Positions 53,401 through 61,587 of a DNA stretch of 64,000 bases are shown here, piece by piece. The DNA lies in NCBI GenBank assembly GCA_051649605.1, contig JBOFHK010000014.1, positions 20,248 to 84,247 of the forward strand. Reading direction: 5' to 3'. Position 1 is the stretch's first letter; every line of letters starts with the position of its first letter. A program made the translations under genes and the position numbers. The notes beneath the pieces were generated by a model, which did no database searches, was not told the origin of the DNA, and saw only the letters and a program-made list of their open reading frames with translations. The DNA is from Brevinema_A sp051649605 (lineage in GTDB: Bacteria > Spirochaetota > Brevinematia > Brevinematales > Brevinemataceae).

Positions 53401-54682
53401 CCTACCCAATACCCAATCTATTGTTATCAGCAACAATATGTTAACAATTCCTGATTTAACGATAGATACAGGAGGAGGGCTTTTTGGTTTAGACGGATTT
53501 TTATCTTATCAAGATCAAGCAATAGAAAATATTGATGTTACTTTTTATAGCAAAACCCCAAGAAATAACGAAACAACATCTTTTCTCAACTGGAATTTAG
53601 ATATACCTTTTTTAACGGTACGTGGTAAAACTTATATTAGTAATATTAATCTTGCTGGAAATACAGAAGAATTTCTACTCACCGCTGCCATCCAAACAGA
53701 AAATATTATCTTGGGCTTAGAGCTAGACGATACCTTACGTACAGAAAGTGAAGTAAACACCCCTATCCTAGGACTATTGGAAGCACTTAATTTAGATATC
53801 AATATCGATTTTGCTAATAAAACAAGATTTTTAAATCCCTTATTCGATATGGAATTTGAACAGTTAAATCCTGTTTCAATTTCTGGGAATGTTGGCGATG
53901 GGTCCGTCATTTTAGGAGGAGATTTTAATATTTCCCGTGGACGCATTTCTTATTTGAATAGTGATTTAAAAATTGTTTCTGGGTCTTTAAATTTTTCTGA
54001 AGAACAAGGCGATCCTTTTCCTGCTGCTATTGTTAATACAGAAATATCAAGAAATTTTCAAAATGAGCTGCTTGATATTTATGTTGTTTTTGAAGGGAAA
54101 CTTCCCAATATTGAGCTTGCTAGTATTTATTCTTCTCCGTCTAAAACGAGAACAGAACTCCTAAACCTTATAGGAATAGGTGGCACAACAGTAAATAACA
54201 GTACCATTGGTAATACAACAGGATCAGCACAAGATTTAATAGCTGGAAGTGTTGGGATCGCTGAAAATGCCTTTTTCATTAATCCTTTAACCAGACGTAT
54301 TCAACGTCTTATCCCTGTTGATACTTTTCAAATCAAAACAGATATCTTAGGTAATATTACTCGTGCTGCTAACAGTAGCTCGGGAGAGATTAGTGGATTA
54401 AGTATCTTACACGGCTCCGAATTGGAAGTAGGTTGGTATCTCCCTGGGTTAAAAGGGGTGCAAACTTCATATTCTCTCCGTTTAGAATCTCCTGATAATA
54501 CGGGTTTGAATTCTAGTACCTTGAACCAAGTTCATAAGGTAGGAATTAGCTGGTCTCGTCTCTTACCATATCAATGGCAAATCGGAGTTGGTGGTAATAT
54601 ATTAAATGAAGTGGATACCACACAATTACAAGGAACAACTCCAGAATTATTAGGTGAAGTATCCGTCCGAAAAAGATTTTAA
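50414..54682 (+). CDS. tamB: TamB-like translocation/assembly protein (DUF490)
   Basis: A 1422-residue AsmA/TamB-like protein forming a periplasm-spanning beta-rich bridge between inner and outer membrane, involved in outer-membrane protein insertion and phospholipid transport. One N-terminal anchor helix (about 13-34, IFSLFFVYVFLLGIINLL), then repeated beta segments and the conserved C-terminal DUF490 domain (DIYVVFEGKLPNIELASIYS, TRTELLNLIGIGG, FQIKTDILGNI). In Borrelia TamB associates with BamA, and here bamA follows 116 bp later. The start is a GTG; upstream is a well-placed ribosome binding site that leads to ATG-GGT-TAA rather than the gene. Confidence 0.88.
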   Translation: MKKSLKEFFPQLIFSLFFVYVFLLGIINLLIVINKDYIESSLETLLDAQQVRIGTISNLPLIFISGTEFSIVVNDDISLTIEGVYLQYNVFKIFTKEYGEIIHNIEIESILFQGHTSELKKYTKTLEQKYPPKRNSKTVDFQSILSQLKSKITIKRISFMMNSMTEFWHTISLNNFRVALQQGTISWNTKLTTHSIWSNSVFLGELDIQSQGELSNITSLEGYACTVIQKLNLGGIPFVDHDKKLVIRSDFSQGVPNIQIDNAPNQLSFSNTNNQLFLAIKSIMDIDYQDFEEYNLLDYTFAPGRWVFNLKLSKINDWKLDVLFKSPEHPNFGLDLALNSVTKNQLYSIFINLKTHYFGSIQGDLFLPIRKGLYPLPGGSLYLENTRFILNGLIFSGTAFADVIPNKNEIDLTAFNVKMNNGLIGNTSAKFEFTPEGVFNIYPRPLLGSAVDVTASIGGKIFVNLEAHDVDGDFVAQNIKIPIFGLKDSRYKGNIHLYKNYRTDPLILNGALTGFLDEEKQVEAVLDIKDNFINISRFHILNPNILLTGSVVIDSFLSNTLVTIDAQGSYNGNETMPIDLQVDIQKHQTLVSGSADTEIPIKTLTLGTDTDFTLKFQEYPMKKLGVLGDLTASLVMRFDTQGITRFAIQEGSWISGEQSLTIDFDALKNTNSSLETSYFRIGFNQDILDGYGYFSFIDDSFKGSFRFDRGGFLQFNIGRYIMKSRLNLVDFTIENVFNFEVLDSLALLRTEETEKALLQSDISISGPWDNLVFQGGFNIEGLEFDTFQLMIPKFYISKNTVSLTNLRLRHSRINLDSNALLNFDNQQLQSTWTGSLAFENLIKTDFQFEYQHTNNTGILDYYLPNLYIISKKPMNIKGQVFHNDKEYLLLSDHAKYGISGMLTSSETNSIWNISLLSDSLKLFSEGTLSDQQQIQTALKLDLLLDKLNLSGDIRRTKGEVLVTVQAEGTLDNPIINGNIDLNDITLSLRSLRNRLTLPNTQSIVISNNMLTIPDLTIDTGGGLFGLDGFLSYQDQAIENIDVTFYSKTPRNNETTSFLNWNLDIPFLTVRGKTYISNINLAGNTEEFLLTAAIQTENIILGLELDDTLRTESEVNTPILGLLEALNLDINIDFANKTRFLNPLFDMEFEQLNPVSISGNVGDGSVILGGDFNISRGRISYLNSDLKIVSGSLNFSEEQGDPFPAAIVNTEISRNFQNELLDIYVVFEGKLPNIELASIYSSPSKTRTELLNLIGIGGTTVNNSTIGNTTGSAQDLIAGSVGIAENAFFINPLTRRIQRLIPVDTFQIKTDILGNITRAANSSSGEISGLSILHGSELEVGWYLPGLKGVQTSYSLRLESPDNTGLNSSTLNQVHKVGISWSRLLPYQWQIGVGGNILNEVDTTQLQGTTPELLGEVSVRKRF

Positions 54683-54698
54683 TAGTTCTTAATTATAC

Positions 54699-54727
54699 TT
54701 GATCTTTCAATAATATTTTAGTATAAT
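54699..54727 (+). promoter_or_regulatory. sigma-70 promoter for bamA
   Basis: TTGATC at 54699-54704 and TATAAT at 54722-54727, spacer 17 bp, directly downstream of the tamB stop, so bamA can be transcribed independently. Confidence 0.6.
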
Positions 54728-54810
54728 ATAGACTAGGAATACCGAATATTTCTCTAACTATTTACATCAGTCTTTGTTTTTTATTAAAAAATATTATTAT
54801 GGAGCTATTT

Positions 54811-57234
54811 TTGAAAAGAAAAATATATATTTTGTTTATTATATTATTTTCTCCATTAATCCATGCACAAAATTTATCCCAAGTCGTTTCAGATGTTCGC
54901 TTTCAAGGTCTTAAAGCGACCAGTGTTAATGATGCTCTCAACGCCATTCAGTTACGTCCAGGCGAAGTATTTACCTCCACCAAACTCAACTATGCTCTTA
55001 AAGATCTTTATGCAATGAAGCGGTTCAAAACGGTGCAGGTAGACGTTGTAAACACCCAAGAAGGGGCAATTATCACCTTCATTGTCGAAGAAGAATCTTT
55101 AATCGATAAAATTATTTTTGAAGGGGTTTCTCGTTTTCAAGCAGGAAAACTTAAAAAAGAAATTGACCTTAAAGAAGGGATGGCATTTCGAGAAGCATCC
55201 GTTAGAACAGCTGTCTTTGCCCTCAAACAATATTATATCAAAGAAGGTAATCTCGAAGCTGAAGTATCATACCGTCTTGAGCCAATCAAACAGCTCCCAG
55301 GTCAGTACGACTTGATTTTTGAAGTTTCGACAGGTTCAAAAATTGTCATCCAAGATATTATTTTCACAGGAAATAATACTTTCAAAAGTAAAAAATTAGC
55401 CAGCTTAATGAAAAGTAAACCAAAATTATGGATCTTCCGAAGTGGTGTTCTTAAAGAAGATGAGTTCGCAATCGATAAAGATATTTTATTGGCTTTCTAC
55501 CAACAAAACGGTTATATGGATGTTGCAATTACCAATTTCACTTGGAATATCGAAGATATTGTTACAACTAATAAGCAAGGTGAGATCACAAAAACTGTTC
55601 GTGGTATTGTTCTACGAATTGATATTTCTGAAGGCGTCCAGTACAAAGTTGGAACCTTTAGTTTTGAAAACTATCAAATTTTTTCAGGGTCAGAACTCCG
55701 AAAATTCATCACCCTAAAAGAAGGGGATATCTATAACAAAACTATTGTCGAGCAGATAAGAGCAAATATTTTTAAAAGCTATGCTGATAAAGGTTATCTT
55801 TTAGCAAATATCACCGCCGTTGAAGAAAAAGGAATTGATAATATTATTGACACGACTTTTGTCATTTTTGAAGGGACACAAGCCCACATTGAAAATATTA
55901 GGATTCAAGGAAATACCAAAACTCTTCCTAGTGTAATCCGACGTTATATCCAAATTAAAGAAGGGGAACTTTACGTCAACAAAAAACTAGAGCAAAGTTT
56001 TAATCGACTAATGCAGACCCAATATTTTTCTGATGTTAGGATTGCCCCTTCTACAGGTAGTGCTGACGGTTTAATAAATATTGATTTTGTTGTTACCGAG
56101 CAGCAGACAGGCATGATAGAATTTCTTGTTGGATATGGTAGTGTTAGTGGGTTTAGTGCAGGAATAAAATTATCAGAAAGAAATCTTTTTGGACGAGGGT
56201 ACCAGATCTCTATCCGTGCCGATTGGGGTCAGTACCGACAGCTTGGGGAAATTACTTTCACCGAACCAGCTATCCTAAATTCTCCATTTTCCATTAGTTT
56301 TATTGTAGGAGTTTTTAATAATATCTATATTGATATCCCTACTGATGAAAATCGAGACGGTATTATTGATGGAACCGATTTTGATTATGTTGAAGATTCA
56401 GGAAGTGTTCTAAACCGTTTTGAATCTGATTACCAATACACGAGATTAAGTTTCCGTGTTGGTTTAGCGGTCGGTGTCCAATTTGCTGTTTATTGGAATG
56501 CCAATCTTGGTTATGAAATTAATATATTCAGAGATTACAAAGCTAATTTTACTACCCCTCTACGTTTTGATGGTCAATGGGAGATTGATGATACTTTGAT
56601 TGATTCTTTAGATTTCGGATGGACCGTACAAAGTAGTATCTATACCACACTCCGTTTTAATAATACAGATGGCGGATTATGGCCTACCTCTGGTGTCAAT
56701 TCCGCAGTCTTTTTATTATTTTCTGGAGGAATACTCGGAGGAGATATTCATTTTATCAATTTAACCTATAGTCTTGACTACTATTGGAATCCATTTTGGG
56801 ATTTGACCTTTGCATTCCACTATGATATGAGTTTCCTATTCCCTCAAATAGGACAACAATTTTCCTACCGTGATGCCAATCTTTTAAATTTTGATGGCGT
56901 TTATAAAATGCGTGGTTGGTTAAATTATCTAGCAAAAGGAGAAGCTTTATCCTATTTCTCAATCGAAATGAGAGTTCCTATTTGGCAATTTATTGGAGCT
57001 GTGGCGTTTTGGGATTATGGAGCAGTATTTACTAGTTTCAATGATTTTTCTTGGAAGCAACCAAGCTATATTATGAGTTTTGGTATCGGAGCTGCAATTA
57101 ACCTTCCTATTCTTCCTATCCGTCTCTACGCTGCACGACCTGTAGAATGGCAGAATGGTGCATTCCGATTGGCAAACGATCCTAGCTTTTGGAAAGGGTG
57201 GGAGTTTGTATTCTCTATTCAAGGTTTATTCTAA
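54811..57234 (+). CDS. bamA: BamA outer-membrane protein assembly factor
   Basis: The Omp85 core of the BAM complex that inserts beta-barrel proteins into the outer membrane. After a signal peptide (MKRKIYILFIILFSPLIHAQ) come about five POTRA domains (VSDVRFQGLKATSVNDALNA to about 420), then the 16-strand barrel with GYGSVSGFSAGIKLSERNLFG and AGEALSYFSIEMR-type late motifs, ending FVFSIQGLF. An ATG at 54799 is in frame but has no ribosome binding site; the TTG at 54811 is preceded by GGAG with a 6-base gap, so I prefer 54811 (807 residues). It follows tamB. Confidence 0.9.
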   Translation: MKRKIYILFIILFSPLIHAQNLSQVVSDVRFQGLKATSVNDALNAIQLRPGEVFTSTKLNYALKDLYAMKRFKTVQVDVVNTQEGAIITFIVEEESLIDKIIFEGVSRFQAGKLKKEIDLKEGMAFREASVRTAVFALKQYYIKEGNLEAEVSYRLEPIKQLPGQYDLIFEVSTGSKIVIQDIIFTGNNTFKSKKLASLMKSKPKLWIFRSGVLKEDEFAIDKDILLAFYQQNGYMDVAITNFTWNIEDIVTTNKQGEITKTVRGIVLRIDISEGVQYKVGTFSFENYQIFSGSELRKFITLKEGDIYNKTIVEQIRANIFKSYADKGYLLANITAVEEKGIDNIIDTTFVIFEGTQAHIENIRIQGNTKTLPSVIRRYIQIKEGELYVNKKLEQSFNRLMQTQYFSDVRIAPSTGSADGLINIDFVVTEQQTGMIEFLVGYGSVSGFSAGIKLSERNLFGRGYQISIRADWGQYRQLGEITFTEPAILNSPFSISFIVGVFNNIYIDIPTDENRDGIIDGTDFDYVEDSGSVLNRFESDYQYTRLSFRVGLAVGVQFAVYWNANLGYEINIFRDYKANFTTPLRFDGQWEIDDTLIDSLDFGWTVQSSIYTTLRFNNTDGGLWPTSGVNSAVFLLFSGGILGGDIHFINLTYSLDYYWNPFWDLTFAFHYDMSFLFPQIGQQFSYRDANLLNFDGVYKMRGWLNYLAKGEALSYFSIEMRVPIWQFIGAVAFWDYGAVFTSFNDFSWKQPSYIMSFGIGAAINLPILPIRLYAARPVEWQNGAFRLANDPSFWKGWEFVFSIQGLF

Positions 57235-57284
57235 TATAATATTTCTTCTTGATAAACATATACCACTATAGAAACAATAAATAA

Positions 57285-57346
57285 AGATAATAGATCAAAA
57301 ATAAAACGTCCTTTAATACGGACGTTTTATTTTTGATCTATTATCT
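57285..57346. terminator. bidirectional terminator with perfect 27-bp stem
   Basis: Arms 57285-57311 and 57320-57346 are exactly complementary, with an 8-base loop. The core is ATAAAACGTCC/GGACGTTTTAT, extended by a further 16 bp of A/T-rich pairs. It lies 50 bp after bamA and 38 bp from the lepB stop, serving both. Confidence 0.9.
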
Positions 57347-57383
57347 AAACCAATTTTTTATACAACATTTAGAGAGGCTTTTA

Positions 57384-58370
57384 CTAGAGATTGGCATCAA
57401 AAGTCATCCGATTAAGCGGCCAATATCGAAATAAGATTCGCCCATAAATTCTCTGTTGGGGAACAAAACCAAAATAACGACTATCTTCACTAAAATCTCT
57501 ATTATCTCCCATCATAAAATAATAATCATCTATTGGCGTCCAAGAGTTGATTTCTTGAGATTTCTGATAAATTTTCCCCTCTTGTAAGCTTGTATTGATC
57601 CCAGATTCTCGCTGGATCAACATAGTCCATAAATATTTTTCATAATTATTGAGATCAGCAAGCTCTATTTTTTGATTTTTTTGAGGAATCCTAATAGGAG
57701 GGAAACCTTGGATCAGTAAGGTTCGTAAAATCTGTTCAAAATTTTGATGATCATACAAGGTAATAGAGTTTGTTTCTATAGAGTCTGAACCAACAGCATG
57801 CTGTATAATTCGTGTATAATCACTAACATTCTCACAATAAAGATTATAATTAATTGTTCCTTGTTTTCGTCCTCTATTATAGACCGTTTGGCTTTGTTGT
57901 ACAAAAGAACTCTCTGATAGTTGTTCTTGATTGACCGATAAACGTTGATTGGTCATCGTTAATAGGTCCCCTGGCCCAGCAACAATACGCTTCACTAAAA
58001 TTTTAGGATTTTGAAAAGTATTGTCCTTATTAATCAAAGAAAGTGATAAAAAAGTAATCAGTTCTCCCCAAAATCCTGGGCTTTTCCATTCAGGAGAAAC
58101 GAATACGACCATATCATTTTTTGTTGGCTTAGAAAATCCAGGGAGTTTTTGATTAAGTACAGGAACATAAGTTCCTAAACTCACTTTTTCCACCATGAGT
58201 GTATCACCTACTAATAAACTCGGCACCATCGATTGAGAAGGGATCTGAGAAGCCTCTATCAAAAAAGTTCTGATAAATAAGGCAATCAAATAAGTAGAAA
58301 AAAAGACTTTTATTTGATCTTGTAAACTCTCTTTCTTTTTTTCTTTTTTTACTTTATTTTTGTTCCACAT
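57384..58370 (-). CDS. lepB: signal peptidase I
   Basis: Removes signal peptides on the periplasmic face of the inner membrane. The anchor helix is at about 22-38; catalytic Ser47 is in QIPSQSMVPSL and the general base Lys127 in LVKRIVAGPGD; the box E motif GDNRDFSEDSRYFG is near 286. At 328 residues it carries a 130-residue insert between boxes D and E, as larger LepB forms do. It ends the malQ-PIN-ispF-lepB cluster, 14 bp after ispF. Confidence 0.93.
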   Translation of the reverse strand: MWNKNKVKKEKKKESLQDQIKVFFSTYLIALFIRTFLIEASQIPSQSMVPSLLVGDTLMVEKVSLGTYVPVLNQKLPGFSKPTKNDMVVFVSPEWKSPGFWGELITFLSLSLINKDNTFQNPKILVKRIVAGPGDLLTMTNQRLSVNQEQLSESSFVQQSQTVYNRGRKQGTINYNLYCENVSDYTRIIQHAVGSDSIETNSITLYDHQNFEQILRTLLIQGFPPIRIPQKNQKIELADLNNYEKYLWTMLIQRESGINTSLQEGKIYQKSQEINSWTPIDDYYFMMGDNRDFSEDSRYFGFVPQQRIYGRILFRYWPLNRMTFDANL

Positions 58371-58384
58371 AAATTCCTACTCTA

Positions 58385-58846
58385 TTATATTTTTTGAAAT
58401 AATACATTACTATACACTTCTATCACTAATGGTTTTGTGTTTTCTGTAGTTTTTCCTCGAATCGAAATATCTTCTACCTCAAGTAATAGAGATAGTTTTT
58501 CCTTCATTTCTTGAGTATAAGAGAAAATTTTAGGAGCATCACAAATGACGACAATATCAATATTGATAATACGATATCTCGTTTTAAGAAGATCAAAAGC
58601 ATATTCTAAAAAATCTTGACTATTTCTATTCTTGTTTTCAAGAGCAGTATTAGGAAAAATTTTCCCAATATCCGTATCCGAAACACTTAATAAGGCATCT
58701 GTTAAGGCATGGAACACAACATCCCCATCGGAATGAGCTCCTTCAATCGTATAATTACAAGGAATCTCAATCCCTGCACAGACAATTACACCGTATTCAT
58801 GCATTTGAAGGCGATGAAGATCGTATCCTAAAGCAATTCGGTACAT
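58385..58846 (-). CDS. ispF: 2-C-methyl-D-erythritol 2,4-cyclodiphosphate synthase
   Basis: A zinc enzyme of the non-mevalonate isoprenoid pathway, forming MEcPP from CDP-ME-2-phosphate. GYDLHRL gives the metal ligands Asp9 and His11, and AHSDGDVVFHALTDALL the third (His38); KTTEN near the end aligns with the conserved KATT motif. At 153 residues it is standard. Its start overlaps the end of the PIN-TRAM gene by one base. ispD, often adjacent, is not in the window. Confidence 0.93.
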   Translation of the reverse strand: MYRIALGYDLHRLQMHEYGVIVCAGIEIPCNYTIEGAHSDGDVVFHALTDALLSVSDTDIGKIFPNTALENKNRNSQDFLEYAFDLLKTRYRIINIDIVVICDAPKIFSYTQEMKEKLSLLLEVEDISIRGKTTENTKPLVIEVYSNVLFQKI

Positions 58847-59832
58847 TATTTCCCAACCGCTTCGGTAAAAATAATACGCCCAGCAGATGTTTGTAAAGTA
58901 CTGGTAACACTCACCATCATTTTACGTCCAACTACTGATGCTCCATTCGCCAATACAACCATTGTCCCATCATCTAAATAACCAACTCCTTGACCCTGTT
59001 CTTTACCTTCTCGAAGAACTTCTAGTTCAAATTCTTCACCTGGTAATAAAACGGGCTTAAGGGCATTAATAAGATCATTAATATTCAGTACAAACACTCC
59101 TTCAATATTAGCAACTTTATTGAGATTATAATCATTCGTAAAGATCGCATAAGACTTATCTTTTGCTAAAGCGATCAATTTTGAATCAACTCCTTTAATA
59201 TCAGGATAATCAATTGCCGTTACTTTAAGAATAATATTTTTCTGCTCTCGTAATTGATTCAAGACATCCAAACCACGGCGAGCTCGGCTTCGTTTGATCG
59301 AATCTTGGGAATCCGCCAAAGCTTGAATTTCGTTGAGAACAAATTTAGGAATAATGAGCGTTCCATAGATAAATCCTGTCAATACCAAATCATTAATACG
59401 TCCATCAATAATCACACTAGTATCTAATAATTTTAAATCCAAAGGATTTACCGCAACTCCCCCATCACTATAAGGTGTTTGAAGAATCCCACCAGGTTGT
59501 TGTACAGACATTAAAGGCATATAGAAGCCCAAGTATCCAAAACAGGCAATCAGATAAGGCTCTAAATTGATTGGAAATTCATGAGGGTAAATCATTTGAA
59601 TAAATTTCCAAGCCAATTGACCAGAGAAAAATCCTGTAATAAAGCCAATTTGGGCAAAAATATACACCCCTCTCTTGGCATAAAAAACATGCTCCATCAC
59701 CAGCATAGATAAAATTGTGATCAAAGCAGCAATAATCGCCCAAGGATTTCTTGAACTATAAAAATAATCGATTCCGCCTGCTAAAATAAAAATAAAAATC
59801 GCAAAACGGTGTCTGTTCCAAATTTCTGACAT
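58846..59832 (-). CDS. YacL-like PIN-TRAM membrane protein
   Basis: A 328-residue protein with four N-terminal membrane helices (to about 125), a PIN nuclease domain (DTSVIIDGRINDLVLTG, DSKLIALAKDKSYAIFTND) and a C-terminal TRAM domain (GQGVGYLDDGTMVVLANGA). This is the architecture of Bacillus YacL, which in Firmicutes lies beside ispD-ispF, and here it overlaps ispF. The function is unknown; RNA cleavage is inferred from the PIN acidic residues. The ATG at 59832 with AAAGGAGTCC is preferred to the earlier in-frame start. Confidence 0.87.
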   Translation of the reverse strand: MSEIWNRHRFAIFIFILAGGIDYFYSSRNPWAIIAALITILSMLVMEHVFYAKRGVYIFAQIGFITGFFSGQLAWKFIQMIYPHEFPINLEPYLIACFGYLGFYMPLMSVQQPGGILQTPYSDGGVAVNPLDLKLLDTSVIIDGRINDLVLTGFIYGTLIIPKFVLNEIQALADSQDSIKRSRARRGLDVLNQLREQKNIILKVTAIDYPDIKGVDSKLIALAKDKSYAIFTNDYNLNKVANIEGVFVLNINDLINALKPVLLPGEEFELEVLREGKEQGQGVGYLDDGTMVVLANGASVVGRKMMVSVTSTLQTSAGRIIFTEAVGK

Positions 59833-59900
59833 AATAAGGACTCCTTTAATAAATAAAATATCATATATATTATCATAAAAGTCATAAAAAAACAAGCTGT

Positions 59901-61373
59901 TTAATCTCTATTATACCTTTCTGTAATCTCTAAGAGCCAAGAATAAGATGGAATCTCCAATAAACGCCATTTCCAATTATCACCAACAGTCGAGGGGGTG
60001 TTGATACGTGATTCTGCCCCCAATCCCAAGAGATCTTGAATAGGGATAATTGCTGTACGTGCTTTACTTGCCCAAGCCATTTCAATAAATTTCTTAATGA
60101 ACTGATCAGTACTGAGATGTACTTCATGTAAATAATCCTGCATCAACGTTTGGACTTGCTCGCTATTTTGAGGGTCGCAAAACCACCCAACACTAGTATT
60201 ATTATCGTGAGTACCCGTATAAATAACACGATTTTCTTTAATGTTCTCTGGTTTATAAGGATTGTCAGCATGATAATCAAACGCAAATTGTAGAATACAC
60301 ATTCCTGGAAAACCTGTATCATCAATCAAGCTTTTCACTTCTGGAGTAATAATTCCCAAATCTTCGGCGATCACAGAAAGATTTTCTGTTTGCTTTTTTA
60401 ACAGATCAAATAATTCTCTCCCATAAGCTTTAACCCATCGACCATTCATCGCTGTCTCTTCCCCATAAGGAACACTCCAATAAGATTCAAAGCCTCGAAA
60501 GTGATCAATCCTAACACTATCAAATAATTCCAAATTGGTTTGAATACGGCGAATCCACCACGAGAATTGATCTTTTTTTAATTGTTCCCAGTTATATAGA
60601 GGATTCCCCCATAACTGTCCCGTTTCACTAAAATAATCAGGGGGAACTCCCGCAACCACGGTTGATTGACCCATTTGATCCAAATAAAAATATTCTGGAT
60701 CAGCCCAGACGTCTGCCGAATCATTGGCAACAAAAATAGGAATATCTCCAATAATTGCTAGTCCCCGCTGATTGGCAAATTGTTTCAGAGCAAACCACTG
60801 TTCATAAAATTTTACTTGTAAAAATACATGAAAAGCCACTTCAGCTTCCAATTTTTGTATTAACTTTTTAGATAATAAGGATTTCAAAGATCCTTCGTCC
60901 CACTCCAGACGAGATTTTCCTTGATAGTGATTTTTTAAAGCCATAAATAAAGCATAGTCCTCCAGCCAAAAAAACTGCTGGTACGCAACTTGAATATCTT
61001 TTTTGGTAAAGGAAGCGTTTTGAAAAGCTTTTCTTAAGAGAGGGTATTTTTTATTCCATAGTTGATCATAATCGATATACTCTTTATCACCCCAGTCAAT
61101 AGCACAGTCTTCAGAGGAAAGTAGACCTTCTTTACAAAGAATCGCTAAATCGATAAAATAAGGATTACCCGCATAAGAAGAGAAACTCTGATAAGGAGAG
61201 TCTCCATAAGAAGTTACTCCCATCGGTAAAATCTGCCAATATGTTTGCTTGGAATAAGCAAGAAATTCTACAAAATCGTAAGCTTTATGCCCTAGAGTCC
61301 CTATCCCTTCATTACTCGGTAGAGAAAATATAGGGCATAAAACCCCAGAAGCTCTTTTTTTAAAATTCATCAT
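59901..61373 (-). CDS. malQ: 4-alpha-glucanotransferase (amylomaltase)
   Basis: A GH77 enzyme that disproportionates maltodextrins, feeding glycogen phosphorylase. RASGVLCPIFSLPSNEGIGT starts the domain; SVRIDHFRGFESYW holds the nucleophile Asp, VIAEDLGIITPEV the acid/base Glu, and YTGTHDNNTSVGW the last conserved Asp. At 490 residues it is of usual length. The frame extends to a TTG at 61376; ATG at 61373 (or 61370) after AAAGGA is preferred. It heads a minus-strand cluster through lepB. Confidence 0.93.
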   Translation of the reverse strand: MMNFKKRASGVLCPIFSLPSNEGIGTLGHKAYDFVEFLAYSKQTYWQILPMGVTSYGDSPYQSFSSYAGNPYFIDLAILCKEGLLSSEDCAIDWGDKEYIDYDQLWNKKYPLLRKAFQNASFTKKDIQVAYQQFFWLEDYALFMALKNHYQGKSRLEWDEGSLKSLLSKKLIQKLEAEVAFHVFLQVKFYEQWFALKQFANQRGLAIIGDIPIFVANDSADVWADPEYFYLDQMGQSTVVAGVPPDYFSETGQLWGNPLYNWEQLKKDQFSWWIRRIQTNLELFDSVRIDHFRGFESYWSVPYGEETAMNGRWVKAYGRELFDLLKKQTENLSVIAEDLGIITPEVKSLIDDTGFPGMCILQFAFDYHADNPYKPENIKENRVIYTGTHDNNTSVGWFCDPQNSEQVQTLMQDYLHEVHLSTDQFIKKFIEMAWASKARTAIIPIQDLLGLGAESRINTPSTVGDNWKWRLLEIPSYSWLLEITERYNRD

Positions 61374-61404
61374 CAATTCCTTTATTATTTAATATAATTA
61401 ATAC

Positions 61405-61433
61405 AGTATAACGGTTTTTCGTTAAAAAAACAA
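61405..61433 (-). promoter_or_regulatory. sigma-70 promoter for malQ
   Basis: On the minus strand TTGTTT (complement of 61428-61433) and TATACT (complement of 61405-61410), spacer 17 bp, about 35 bases before malQ. Confidence 0.5.
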
Positions 61434-61510
61434 TTATTTATATCTATCACCAAGATATTTTTATTATTTCCAAAGACAAAAAAGTAGCTCTTTAACTAAT
61501 AGAAAATCTA

Positions 61511-61538
61511 TTGACAAAGTATAAAAATAAGATATAAT
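61511..61538 (+). promoter_or_regulatory. perfect-hexamer promoter for CstA-like gene
   Basis: TTGACA at 61511-61516 and TATAAT at 61533-61538 with a 16-bp spacer, 50 bases before the ATG at 61588. Both hexamers are exact. Confidence 0.7.
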
Positions 61539-61587
61539 ATAAATAATTTTAGGTATGTTCAATATTCTTATCATAAAGGAGCCTATT

